A DNA stretch of 64,000 nucleotides, taken from positions 6,819,576 through 6,883,575 of the forward strand of contig JAQFVV010000036.1 in NCBI GenBank assembly GCA_028023455.1. The letters are read 5' to 3'. A program made the position numbers and the translations under genes. Shown one piece after another: positions 1 to 10,774 of the stretch. A model generated the notes under the pieces. It had not been told where the DNA came from. It worked only from the letters and a program-made list of their open reading frames with translations, and ran no database searches. The first letter of the stretch is position 1. Each line of letters begins with the position of its first letter. Source of the DNA: Epiperipatus broadwayi (Eukaryota; Onychophora; Udeonychophora; Euonychophora; Peripatidae).

Positions 1-1929
1 CGTTTTATATTTACAATCACTTTCCAAATGTTAGCAATATTTTTCACGGTCTTTCCAAATCCAATTAAATCTATTTCCACTCTTTTCTCATCCATTGACT
101 AAGCAAATATTCTGCAGCGAGAAAAACTTTTCCCGATGATATTAAAAAAATTTATAAATCTTTAACTAATCTTGCAGAACAAATCAGCACAGCAGGGCAG
201 TCAAAGTAATTTCATATTTAGAAAAAACTCTTCATACAGTAGTGCCACCAAGTGCAAGTTCCTGCAACAATTGCTGCATGAAGGTTTGTGCATAAAATCC
301 CTACTGTGTGGAGAGTTTGCCACTGTTAGTAATAGCCTGTGTAAGCATATGAAATGGTGGTCATGTAATGTTTTGATGGTTTTATATTTAATTTTAATTA
401 TCAGTTTTTATGTAAGTGGATGATTGCGATATGATAGAATTGATATGAGAAATGCACTAGTAAAAATCCCAAACTTGAAAATATACCTGTAGTAGATAAA
501 AATCAGTTCCTACTTTCAAGATAATAGTGTAATGGAGAAATATTAGGCTATCAATAAAGACACGGAGATTCAGATATTTGATACCTCTAACACCTGATGA
601 TTGAAATTTATTCATGAAATATTATCATAGTGAGAGAAGGTGGTCTAAGAGAATGGCTATTTAAATATATGTATTTTAATAAGTTATGAAATTAATTTAC
701 AGAGAAGAAGTAAATAAAATAGATAAATAATATATAGCCCAAATAAAATTAAGTGCATTGCTTTAATAAAAAATATTTAATTAAAACATATTGTGTACAG
801 TAATTATTATCAGAAGAAAAAATAAATATCAGATAATGGAGGAAATTTAATCAGTACAAGTTAAAATATTTATGGGAGCAAGATTAACGTGATAATACAC
901 CCAACACTTGGATTTACTCCAATGAGCTGAGTTACTCCAGAAAACAAAAGGACTGAAAGTATAAAAATTGTGGGAAAAAATAACATGGGCTCTTCTTCGT
1001 CATCTTCGAGTCAACTGTGACCCAAGAATGAAGCAGCGAACAAAACTAGTGGGAAATGTTTTATTTCCAGGATCTTGGTTCCTGAAGATCAATAAGCCAA
1101 CCAGGGTCATAACAGATCACCCTAATCTTATTATTTTAAATGTACTGACTTTAGTATTTTAGAAATAGACTTAATAAGGAAAGGACTTGGCTTATTGCTA
1201 ATTAGTTGTGATCGGGTTATATAAATTAGAATAGCTTTTGTTTCATGTATCTATATATATATGTTATACTTGTATATATTAATGTGTACATTAAATTGCA
1301 TAAATAGAAATCTGAGTCACTGTGTTCTTTGTGCTTTCAAAAAATGATATTCTGTATTAAATTTGTTATTTTTACTCCAGGAATTAGTGAGATAAGATAT
1401 ACCAAGCTTGGCAGTTGTTTAGTTCAAATCTAGGTTAGAGAATTAGCAGTTTGAAAGTTCAAAATTAATTTTGAACGATTAAAAATATCTTTTGGGCAAA
1501 TGTGGGGAATGCTGCTTAATGATCATTGTACTTAACCCAAATCAAAAATTTTTTTACACTAAACGGAATAGAAGACAACAATAAGTGAAAAGTCACAACA
1601 TTTTTTTTTTGTAAAAAAATGATTGAGATAATTAATAAGTTTTATCACCCTCCTGTAACAGATAACATACCATATTAGGCATTAATAAAAATACTTAAAG
1701 AATATGTTAGCCTCAATCATTCTACCATATAGCTTGTTTATATTTCAGAAATAGAAACGGTAGTTTTCTATTCTCTCGTATCAGCTGTTCGATGGTGTTG
1801 ATGCTAATCAAAAACACATATTACGATTCCAGGCCGGGCCTGTGATTCTATCTATATAAATATCGGCTTTTTTAGTTTTGTAAGAGGAAAATAGAGGAAC
1901 TAATAGTAAATAATATTACTATTTAAAAA
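1..1929. other. AT-rich non-coding sequence
   Basis: Probably an intron or 5' flank within the Lrrk locus. No exon with Roc or LRR motifs was recognised. It contains a truncated hairpin-family repeat at about 215-400; the remainder is low-complexity AT-rich sequence. The short ORFs here have no family resemblance. Confidence 0.6.
215..400. repeat. Truncated copy of hairpin repeat family A
   Basis: It contains the family A core (cagtagtgccaccaagtgca, then ttgtgcataaaatccctac), also found at 37445-37745, 46490-47025 and 62590-62860. The right side here (about 340-400) is the reverse complement of the 62600-62640 arm. Confidence 0.7.
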
Positions 1930-2995
1930 ACAAAAATTTAGAAATTCACATTAAATTTAAAAATGATACCCGAATAATTGACGTTTTTTGGACAGTAATT
2001 ATCATAAAATGGGTTGTTTTTGTTTGTGTGTATTTGTCAAAAGTTACGGGGTTTTTTTAATCGATAATAAGATGCAATTATACATTTTTTTTCAATTTAC
2101 ACAAAATTGCTACATTCACGCTAAATTTACAAATGATACGCGACTAATTTGCTTTTGTTTTTTTGTTTTTTTTGGACAGTAATTAATCAGAAAGTGGGTT
2201 CTTTTTGTTAGTGGGTTTAAATAAAAAGTAACGTTCTTTAAATACTACATTTAAAAATGATACCCGACTATTTTGCTTTTTTTTTTTTGGACAGTAATGA
2301 ATCAGAAAGTGGATTGTTTTTGTTAGTGTGTAGATATCAAAAGCTGTAATATTATTTAAATACTAAATTTAAAAATGATACCCGAATAACTTTTTTTTTG
2401 TATTGACAGTAATTAATCAGAAAATGGGTTTTATTTTCTTTGTGTGTATATATAGAAAAAGTTACAGTCTTTTTTGAATAGAAAATAATATGCAATTCTA
2501 CATTATTCAATTTACCCACAACATTTAAAAATTCACACTCAATTTTCAAATGATACCCAACTAATTTGCTTTTTTTTTTTTTTTGGACAGTAATTAATCA
2601 GAAAGTGGCTTCTTTTTGTTAGTGTGTATATATAAAAAGGTACCGTTATTTAAATACTAAATTTAAAAATTATACCCGACTATTTTGCATTTTTTTGGAC
2701 AGTAATTAAAGTTGGTTCTTTTTGTTATTGTGTACATATAAAAAGTACCGTAATTCAAATACTACATTTAAAAATCAAACCCGACTAATTTGATTTTTTT
2801 TTTTTTTTTTTGGACAGTAATTAATCAGAAACTGGGTTGTTTTTGTTAATGTGTTTACATATAAAAACTAATCTTATTTAAATAGTAAAAATAATACCCG
2901 ACTAATTTTCTTCTTTTTTTTTTTTTTTGGACAGTAATTAATAATCAGACACTGGATTGTTTTTGTTTGTGCATATATATCAAAAGTAACTTGTC
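1930..2995. repeat. Minisatellite with alternating long and short units
   Basis: Eight units are marked by the phrase ggacagtaat or a one-base variant, at 1990, 2174, 2289, 2404, 2585, 2697, 2812 and 2929. Spacings are 184, 115, 115, 181, 112, 115 and 117 bp. Long units carry about 66 extra bases (around 2060-2130 and 2475-2545). Each unit has a poly(T) tract followed by the marker, and a tail containing aaaatgatacccgac. The ORFs at 1988 and 2352 are by-products of the repeat. Confidence 0.88.
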
Positions 2996-3339
2996 ATGTA
3001 CAAATTCTCGCGAAAACGTTACTTTTAGCGTGATCATCAAAATACTGTTCTACCGCACCCTTAAAAGCAATTTTGGAGGTTACCTATTTGTATGGAACCT
3101 TCATGACATTGTTAATAAAGTTACAATGTAACAGTAGGTTAGAGTACTTGGAAAAAAAAACCTTTGTAATGAAATTTTAAATAATTATGACAGACTAAAA
3201 TCCACACACTCTCACACCTAAGTATAGAGAAAATAGACATTCTAGCATTATGATAAAGTTAATAACACAACCAACTATGGCAGCCAATAAGGCATTTGTC
3301 TGTGCTTATTAGCATAGAAAAAAACCAGACCGGCTCTAG

Positions 3340-3455
3340 CTGGCAGGGACTCTTTCTGTGTTTTATTGTAGTAAGAAGCCTCTTAGGTTGGCTGAAGCTG
3401 CCATGAGGACTCTTTCTGTATTTTATCATAGAAAGAAGCCTCTTAGGTTGGGTGT
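3340..3455. repeat. Tandem duplication of about 60 bp
   Basis: The string gactctttctgt starts at 3348 and again at 3408, and aagaagcctcttaggttggg-like sequence follows in each copy. The - strand ORF at 3259-3462 reads through this duplication and is not a convincing gene. Confidence 0.75.
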
Positions 3456-3512
3456 AGGCCACTGAAACGGTATATTTCTAGGAATCGACCTAGAAATAGC
3501 ACCATCATGTGG
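3455..3512. repeat. Fragment related to the TIR element at 22648
   Basis: Sequence around ggccactgaaacggtatatt and the following ctagaaata motif resembles the reverse complement of 22675-22725 near the left end of the 1.27 kb element. Only about 55 bp align by eye. Confidence 0.4.
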
Positions 3513-3899
3513 CTGACGTGAGGGAATAGAAAACAACCGATGAAACAATAAAGGAATATAATTCAGCCCTGAAAGGAGTTAGGAAAAGATTGCAGGTATA
3601 GGGAGTTTGTCGAGGAAATACTTATGGATCAATTTTTCTGGGGCACAACAGGCTCAGACAACAGTTATTAACAGAGACAACTAATTTATTCATATTTATA
3701 AAACTCCAGCTCTGGCATCTGTTGTAAGTTTATGTAACCAACAAGTACTAAATCATAATGCTTATTAAATTTCTATCCAGTGCTGTGCTATTCATAATCC
3801 AAAACTAGTTTTTAGTCTTTTGTCAATAAGAAGTTTCAAATCTGACTTAGATTCAAAACATTGTGATGTTTTTGATATTAAGCTGGTAACTTGATAGTA

Positions 3900-4040
3900 C
3901 AAAAAGAGTAAAAGGTGATTGCTGAATGAGAAATGCATTAGATGCATGAAATCCTGATGCTCTGCTCCAGAATCAAAAAACTAATCTGGGAATATGGATA
4001 AAGCAGCACTAGTTTAATAAGCACTCCTATCTAATATATA
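3900..4040. repeat. Degenerate internal piece of hairpin family A
   Basis: The phrases aaaggtgattgctg, ctaatctgggaatatggat and taagcactcctatcta match the middle and right parts of the full copy at 46805-46945. Confidence 0.55.
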
Positions 4041-4402
4041 TTGATTACTCAAATTTATGATAGACAACAGAACTGAGAAGCAAAAACTATTATTCGAAAA
4101 AGATAACTAAATACATTGAGCAAGAAAGGATTTTACAATATATAAAATTAGTAGACAGATAATTTATTTCAGTGTAATTATATAAGATATAAGTTAAATA
4201 TCTAAAGAATGTATTCAGGTACATAATTATGGGGGGGGGGTATGAAAAGTCAATGGATAAGTTAGTTGAAGAAGGAATTAGAATTGTGGAAAAGAAATAT
4301 AGACTTCCCATTTAAAGAAGTAATATGTCTAAATGCTCTAAAACGCAGGAGATGATGAAGCTAAGGACAAGTTGTAGTATTAATTGACTGTGCTATGATT
4401 CA

Positions 4403-6259
4403 TCAACCATTATCAATCCACTGCAGGATGAAGGTCTCTCCAAGTTTAATCCATCTTCTCCGATCTTCAGCTTCTCTTCCCCACAATACCCCTGCACATT
4501 TTCTTATTTCATCCATCCATCTCACATGTGGTCTCTTTCTGGGTCTTTTATAATCTCTTGGAATCCAGTTTAAAATTTCAATTGTCCATCTATTATCATC
4601 TCTTCTAGCAATATGTCCAGCCCAACTCCATTTCAATCTTTTAATTTTTTCAATAAGGTCAGTAATACCTGTTTGTTGTCTCATCCATACATTGCGTTTT
4701 CGATCCGTTCTTGTTATTCCCAACATACATCTCTCCATACTCCTTTGAGTGGTCTGAAGTCTCTGTATTGCTCTTCTATTAAGTGTCCAAGTCTCAGATC
4801 CATAAGTAAGAACTGATAAAACACATTTGTTAAAAACCATCCTTTTCAAACACATAGGCATGTTTCCTTTTAGTATCAAGTTATTTCTACCAAAAGCACT
4901 CCAACAAAGTTTAATTCTATGATTAATTTCCTCCATTATGTTTCCATCTGTATTAATAATCTGACCAAGGTATTTGTAACTGTTAACTTCTTCTAATTCT
5001 TCATAATCAATCTTTATTTTCATATTTTGAGCAAATCGATTAAACATTACTTTAGTCTTTTTAACATTTATCTTTAGTCCTACTTTTCTACTTTCATCTG
5101 CTAACTCCTGCAACATTTCCTGCAGCTCTGAAGCATTATTTGCAAAAACAACAACAACATCTGCGAAATCTAAATGACTTAAATACTCTCCATTTACTTT
5201 CACTTCTTTAGTTTCCCATTTTAATCCACAAAATACTGCTGTAAAAAGTTTTGGAGATATGGAGTCACCTTGTCTTACACCTTTCTCAATGTTGATTTTT
5301 CCAGTATCATTATGTAATCTAATTGTTGCTGTTGCATTTTTATAAATATTCTTTAAAATATGACAATATCCTGGATCTATACCTTGATGATCCAATGCTT
5401 TAATCACTGAAGAAATGTGTATAGAATCGAATGCCTTTTCATAATCTACAAATCCAAAACATAATGACAACTCATATTCATTTGTCCTTTCTATGACTTC
5501 TCTCAATACCTGGATATGATCTATTGTACTAAAACCACTTTTAAATCCAGCTTGTTCTCTTGGTTGGTGGAAATCCAAAGTTCTCTGTAGACGAGTTGTA
5601 ATTATCTTGGTAAAAATTTTATATAAAACTGATAAAAGGCTGATAGGTCTGTAATTTCTAATATCTTCCTTATCACCTTTTTTAAATATTAATATTATTA
5701 CTGCATTTTTCCAATCTTCCGGTACATCTTTATCATTTAGACATTTGGTATATAACTTTGCTAAAATTGTTTCTATTTCTTCACCTGCTTCTTTTAATAT
5801 ATCAATTATAATTCCATCATTTCCTGGAGCCTTTCCTTTCTTCATACATTTAATTGCATGTCTCACTTCTTCATTTAAAATTCTGGGCAATTCGGAAGAT
5901 GTAATAGATATTGGAGGTACTTGTTCTTTATTACTATATAATTCTTGATAAAAATCTTCTACCAATTTCATGATGTCATCTCTCTTTTTAGTAATAATTC
6001 CATCTTTTTTTCTTATTGCAGATATAAATTTTCTACCAAAACCAAAATGTTGTTTAACATTCTTGAGACTTTTATTTTCTTCTACAGCTTTCCTTGCTAT
6101 TTCACAGTTATACTTTCTTATATCATTTTCAACTCTTTTCCGTACCATTTTACAAAATTCGAGATATTCAATTCTTTTTAATACATCATTTTTGTATATC
6201 TTCATATTCCTTCTTTTCTTCATAAATTCTCTAGTCTCAGTAGAAATCTTATTAGTCAA
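4403..6259 (-). pseudogene. LINE reverse transcriptase with mutated active site
   Basis: RTE-clade reverse transcriptase of about 618 residues. Fingers and palm motifs are visible: Asn-Tyr-Arg-Pro-Ile-Ser-Leu-Leu, Phe-Val-Asp-Tyr-Glu-Lys-Ala-Phe-Asp (first catalytic Asp) and Gly-Val-Arg-Gln-Gly-Asp-Ser-Ile-Ser-Pro. The metal-binding YADD-type box reads Phe-Ala-Asp-Val (about 5154-5165), so the second Asp is a Val. The C-terminus has Gly-His-Ile-Ala-Arg-Arg and Arg-Trp-Met-Asp-Glu-Ile, typical of RTE. The apparent start at 6259 is a TTG inside the polyprotein, just after the frameshift, and not a real start. Confidence 0.88.
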
Positions 6260-7348
6260 TTGCTGCTTTTTCTACCAGCTATCTTTGTTGCAGTTTTTAA
6301 AAGTGTATCAGTTATTTTCATATTAATTTCATTCAAATCTGAATCATGTTCAAAATCTCCTAACACTTGAAACCTATTTGTAAGTTCTAATTTAAATTCA
6401 TTAGAATGTTTCTGAAGATTAGGAATATCAACTGTAAATATTGTTTTTCTTAATAATTTTTGTCTCTCTAGTTTTACATTAACACGTAACTTACACCTTA
6501 CTAATCGATGATCACTTCCTGTGTTAAATTTATTAAGAACATTACAATCTTGAAATATGTATTTCCTGTTAGTCAAAATATAATCCAATTCTGCTGTACC
6601 TTCATTTGGATGCTTCCATGTCCATTTCCTTTTAACATTTTTCTCAAAAAATGAATTCATAATATAAAGTTTTTCTTTTTCTGCAAACTCCACAAGTCTA
6701 TGTCCTCTCTCATTTCTATTACCATAACCAAAATTACCTACAGCAATTTCATCTTTCATTTGTCTACCAATTCTAGCATTAAAGTCTCCCATAACAATTT
6801 TAAAATGTTGTTTACTCTGATCAAAAGCCTTTTGTACATCCATATAAAAATCTTCTATTACTTCATCACTATGAGAACTTGTTGGGACATAAACCTGAAT
6901 TATCTGCATTTGGTATCTGCTATTAAGTTGTATAACTAATCTTGCCACTCTGTCCGATACACCATCCTTCTCCACAATATTGTTCTTCCACTTTTTATTT
7001 ATAGTGAATCCCTACTCCACTTGTATTTCCAATATGTGTACCTTTATAATAGAGTATATGTCCACTTTTTAAATCAATTGTTTCTTCACCTTTTCTTCTA
7101 ACTTCACGAAGTCCAATAATGTCCCATTTAATATAAGACAGTTCTTCTTCTAATTCTTGCAATCTTCCTTCACTTGAAAGTGATCTGCAGTTGTAAGTAC
7201 CTAAATAAAAAGTCGTCATCAAATGGCAGCCTGGGTCCGCAGTCAGGGGATTCTTAGCACCCTCCGCCTTTGGCCACCAACCGCTGCCTTGGTTGGTGAC
7301 TTTACAGCCTCCTGGGAATAAGGGCCATGCTTTATTTTTGTCTGTCAT
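6256..7348 (-). pseudogene. LINE endonuclease region, frameshifted
   Basis: An apurinic/apyrimidinic-type (EEP family) endonuclease that would nick target DNA for retrotransposition. The first piece (7348-6995) has Thr-Tyr-Asn-Cys-Arg-Ser-Leu and Gly-Leu-Arg-Glu-Val-Arg, the N-terminal and Glu motifs. The second piece (6975-6256) has Gly-Asp-Phe-Asn-Ala-Arg-Ile-Gly and Ser-Asp-His-Arg-Leu-Val, the catalytic Asp/Asn and Asp/His motifs. A one-base change near 7010 puts a stop after His-Tyr-Lys in the first piece, while the neighbouring frame continues the protein without loss. A second frame change falls in an A-rich run near 6270, where reading passes to the RT piece. The family is one often annotated as craniofacial-development-protein-2-like in invertebrate genomes. 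Confidence 0.87.
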
Positions 7349-7620
7349 AATTGTATATATGTATTGGAAAAATATTTATCATTTACACAAACATTCATTC
7401 TGCCTTATCTGGCACTGAGAAGAAAGACCATGGTGTTTCTTGATCTTAAACTCAGAGGTAAAAAGCCAATAAACTCACCACGCTGGCTAATGCGTGTTGG
7501 TGAGCAGCCCATCCATGTTCGTATACTATATGAATAATCACATAGTAATAACAGCTGCAACGACAAGAACGTATGGAGTGGACATTAGGAATTTGCCCTG
7601 CTCGGTTCCTTTAAGGCCTC
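7349..7620 (-). other. Probable 5' UTR of the RTE LINE
   Basis: Sequence upstream of the LINE coding part on the - strand is less AT-rich than its surroundings, with no ORF. Its right end is uncertain. A short inverted match to the LINE 3' flank begins near 7700. Confidence 0.45.
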
Positions 7621-7699
7621 CAAAAGGAATCAAAGGGTCTCCTTTCAGTTAATAGCAAACTCCTTTCTGCAGCCGTGCTATGATTATCAGAAGATAAAC

Positions 7700-7775
7700 T
7701 TCTCGAAAGCGCTCAGCCAATTAATACTACAACTTGTGCTTAGGTTCACCATTGTCTGCGTTTTAATGCAGATAT
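7700..7775. repeat. Inverted match to the 3' flank of the RTE LINE
   Basis: The phrase caattaatactacaacttgt at about 7719 and ctgcgttttaatgc at about 7755 occur as reverse complement at about 4318-4376, on the far side of the LINE. The two arms are about 75 bp with mismatches. Confidence 0.6.
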
Positions 7776-7814
7776 ATTAATTGTGGAAAAGAAACATGAA
7801 TGAAAAATAGTTTT

Positions 7815-8150
7815 GAGTTGTATAAAAGTATATATAATAACATTAAAGAGAGTTTATTATTTGGTGCAAGCTTTAGAGTATTTTTGGGATGTATGATTAA
7901 AGAAAAAGGATCAGCACAAATTGGAATGAAGATTTTTAAAGGTAAAGAAAAGAGGTACAGATTTTGTGATTTTTGTGTAGATCTTTATAATGAAATTGAA
8001 GATTATGAGAATAGTATAATGGAACTATTGAAATAGGTTTTATTACAATGGGATATGAGGGCAAAAAGAAATGAGCTAGGATTAGAGAAATAATTGGGAA
8101 TAAGAACTAGATGGGTTTATTTAAGTATATAAGGAGTTTGGAGGGAAGGA
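7815..8150 (+). pseudogene. Possible C-terminal relic of a LINE
   Basis: The ORF at 7800-8036 contains Arg-Phe-Cys-Asp-Phe-Cys-Val-Asp-Leu followed by Ile-Glu-Asp-Tyr-Glu-Asn. This resembles the Cys-rich tail of many LINE polyproteins (C..C....ED..H). After the stop a related frame seems to continue weakly to about 8150. It has no start or upstream domain. It could also be chance coding-like sequence. Confidence 0.4.
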
Positions 8151-8522
8151 GTGTTTTAACTTGGCTACAATTTCTGAGTATATAACATGTGCATCAAAAC
8201 TTTTGTCTTCATTCAAGGAAGCCTATTATATGTCATAGCAAGAGTTTGTTCCTAAATAGGCATTATACTAAACATTACCTTAGAGGGCTTTCTAATTCTT
8301 TAGTATATTATCATATTAATATTCTCAGTAGCCTGATACTGAATTTTTACAATAGTGTATTTTTATTCTTTGCATTTGTTTTTATAATTTAGTAGAGAAT
8401 TCTTTAAAACCCACATTAACAATTATCTTGGAAAACAGACTGTTGAAAGATGTATAAATAGACCTTGAATTTATTAATGAATGAATGCAAGCTAAAACGT
8501 AATCAAAACTTTTAATTTTCAG

Positions 8523-8719
8523 GTATCATGAAGATTGACGACTTGAAGCATGTATTCAAAGCTTCCTCTTTAGCTTCTACTAATATTAGATCCTATATTT
8601 TAAATCTTTTAAATAAGTTTGAAGTAGCTTTGACTTGGGATAATCGGACATTATTAATCCCATCTCTTCTCCCTACTGAGGAACAACTGCGCTCTGGATT
8701 ACCCAATTGTGATATCAAA
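8523..8719 (+). CDS. Lrrk: Lrrk exon: COR domain, N-terminal part
   Basis: The exon follows a TTTTCAG acceptor and begins with two bases that complete a codon from an upstream exon, then reads Ile-Met-Lys. The ATG at 8528 is therefore internal and not the start codon. It encodes 65 residues. The piece around Asp-Asp-Leu, the run ending in Thr-Trp-Asp-Asn and the Leu-Ile-Pro-Ser-Leu-Leu-Pro stretch fit the start of the winged-helix-like part of a COR domain. The donor at 8720 (GTAAAT) is followed by a 90-bp intron. No exon able to supply the missing first base was recognised in 1-8522, so the Roc domain probably lies beyond the window. Confidence 0.85.
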
Positions 8720-8809
8720 GTAAATAAGTTGTATTTTCAGTGAATTTTATTTCTTTTTTATTTATCTAAACCTTGTTATTTATAATTATTGCTTTTTTTT
8801 TTTTTAAAG

Positions 8810-9873
8810 ATTCCTGTTAAAGCAAAAAGTTGGGTAGTACATTCTAAAAGTATGTCATCAAAAGGTGTGCTCATTGGTAACTCAACTTTTTACTTGCCTT
8901 TAGGAAATTTTGAAGAATCAGCACAAAGTACATGTAATGATAGTTTATTAATTGAACAACAGTGTAGTCCTGACAAATGTGGTAAAATTACTTCTGGATA
9001 TGTCGTTACTCACCGTAATAATCCTGGACTCTCTATTCGCAGAATATATCTTATGTCATATTTTCCTAGTGGATTTTGGTCTCGTTTGATTACTAGAATT
9101 TTAGCAGATGAATCAATGACCTCCATCATTCGTAATGTCTTTGAAATACCTAACAACTTATTATCTGATGACAGCATAATGGCTCTTTTTGATACTAGGG
9201 CAGAATGGATATGTTGGCAAACCGGCATGGAACTGAAATATGTTGGAACTACTTTATTTCGAATGAAGGAAGTTTTACCTGATCTCATTGATAGTAGTTG
9301 TGATTATCGCAGGTTAAGATTTATGTTACAGCAAGAAGGATCCTGTGGGTTATCAGAAACTTGGGGAGATATTTTTATTAACAATGCATCCATTTTGGAA
9401 ATATTTATTCCAAACCATTTTCTTGTTGTAAAGCAACATGGCGATTTTCAACAAAGTCAAGCAATCTTTCTGGAACCTAATCCAGAGTATGTTACCAAAT
9501 TTTTATCGTCAATTACTGATCATGTTGATACTTTATTAGAAGATTGGTATCCACTTTTGGGAACTCGATTTGTACATACATCAGAAGGAAAATTTTTAGT
9601 GACTAGACTTGTTCCTTGTACCCCGTGCCTTCTTGCAGCATTTAAACAAGAAAATGTGGATGAAATATGGGAAGTTGTAGATATTGATGCTCATAAAAAA
9701 GAACCGTTAATCTCTCTAAGTATGATTCTTCCTACTCATAGCAGTTCCATTACTAGTCAAAAATCTTGTAGTTTGACTAATAGCAGTATAGTGTCTCTTG
9801 GCAACGATAGAGGCTCTACAGGCAGTTCTACCTCCCTGGATAGTGGTGTAGGGAGAGAAAGTAGTCAGTCAAG
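8810..9873 (+). CDS. Lrrk: Lrrk exon: main COR domain and Ser-rich linker
   Basis: This is the largest exon (354 residues plus a split Ser) and continues in phase 0 after Ile-Lys. It carries the bulk of the COR domain: the phrase beginning YLMSYFPSGFW is the conserved region after the first COR lobe, and the next part (residues about 160-320) forms the second lobe and its beta-rich end. From about residue 365 the composition changes to Ser/Thr/Gly/Asn, a low-complexity linker before the kinase. The AAG|GTACGA donor gives phase 2, matching the next exon. COR mediates dimerisation of ROCO proteins and couples Roc nucleotide state to the kinase. An ORF on the other strand inside this exon (9010-9288) is a shadow. 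Confidence 0.92.
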
Positions 9874-10236
9874 GTACGATTAGTAATTTCATAAATTAAT
9901 CCTATTTTTATGCATTATAGTAATAATCCACATTACTCCTGATGCTCAGGGATCATCTATATAAGTACGATTAATCAATGAATATCAGATGATAGTGCTA
10001 AGATGATCAGGCTGATTTTCAGGCTTTATTAATAAAGGTCCCTTTTACACTTTTTCCAATGGAATTTCTGGATAAAAGCTTGGAGGCTTGCTTGTACTGT
10101 CTTCTATTGTCTATTGATTATCTCTGCTTACATAGACAGCAACTCTGTAGGAGATACAAAGTGGATTGTTACTGATAAATGCAGGTTTTACGATAAAATG
10201 TTATTTTTGATCAATGTTATCGTCTTTATTATTTAG

Positions 10237-10426
10237 CCGAGAAGTATCCGATGAGGGCCACTTACTTGTGAGCAGCAGTGGCACGAATGATCTTTTGTCA
10301 CCTGATTGTACTCCATTAGTTTACGCGTTCATGATTGAGCAATGTATTTTGATGTCACACAAAGACAAGAGTGTGCACTGTCCTGTCCATGGAGATATTG
10401 TTCTTGACAGACTCGCGCCAGACATG
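10237..10426 (+). CDS. Lrrk: Lrrk exon: linker between COR and kinase
   Basis: The exon starts after ATTTAG, completes a split Ser codon and encodes 63 more residues, ending Ala-Pro-Asp-Met. It contains a Cys-Pro-Val-His-Gly-Asp motif preceded by an Ile-Glu-Gln-Cys segment. This Cys/His-containing stretch just before the kinase is shared by LRRK1-like proteins as I recall them. The donor ATG|GTTAGT is phase 0 and fits the kinase exon 7.7 kb downstream. The acceptor has a good pyrimidine tract. Confidence 0.85.
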
Positions 10427-10774
10427 GTTAGTTGAGATTTAATGTACATTATTCACTTATTTATAGTGCATAATTAAAAAAAAATTAAATTTATTAAAAA
10501 TGGATTATATTTTGTAAATATTGTATTATTTGCATTTTTCCTCACAATGGTTTGCTATATACCTATCACATTTGTGTAAAATCTTTTTTCTAATTTTTAT
10601 TTAAATATTACTACGTCACAGGTCAGGCAATGAAATCGTATTGAAATATATTGTTTGAAATAAATAAAATAACTGATTCACTGTTCGTATTGTCTCACTG
10701 CTATAATATAAGTATTGAGATCTTTATCTACAGTTTCGTTTCTTTCTTCATATCCAAACTGAACTGAATATTTT

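Larger units (their letters stand above)
4330..7620 (-). mobile_element. Nearly full-length, inactive RTE-type LINE
   Basis: A non-LTR retrotransposon reading right to left. Endonuclease (about 7215-6480) precedes reverse transcriptase (about 5900-4950) and a C-terminal domain (to 4403) in one polyprotein, the RTE layout. Typical RTE genes carry one ORF of about 1,000 residues; here three ORF pieces total about 970. The reading frame is broken twice by single-base changes (near 7010 and near 6270), and the second catalytic Asp of the RT is lost. The element lies in probable non-coding Lrrk-locus DNA, antisense to the gene. Exact ends are not clear; 7349-7620 is probably its 5' UTR and 4330-4402 its 3' UTR. 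Confidence 0.85.

Noticed and set aside
1988-2549. Two small ORFs, one on each strand
   Set aside because: Both arise from the minisatellite units and contain translated poly(T) tracts.
5970-6326. A 118-residue + strand ORF
   Set aside because: It is the antisense shadow of the LINE polyprotein.
8528-8743. The ATG at 8528 as start of a short gene
   Set aside because: The reading frame continues upstream to a proper acceptor and joins the COR exon by a phase-0 intron, so it is an internal Met.
9010-9288. A 92-residue - strand ORF
   Set aside because: It is a shadow of the Lrrk COR exon.
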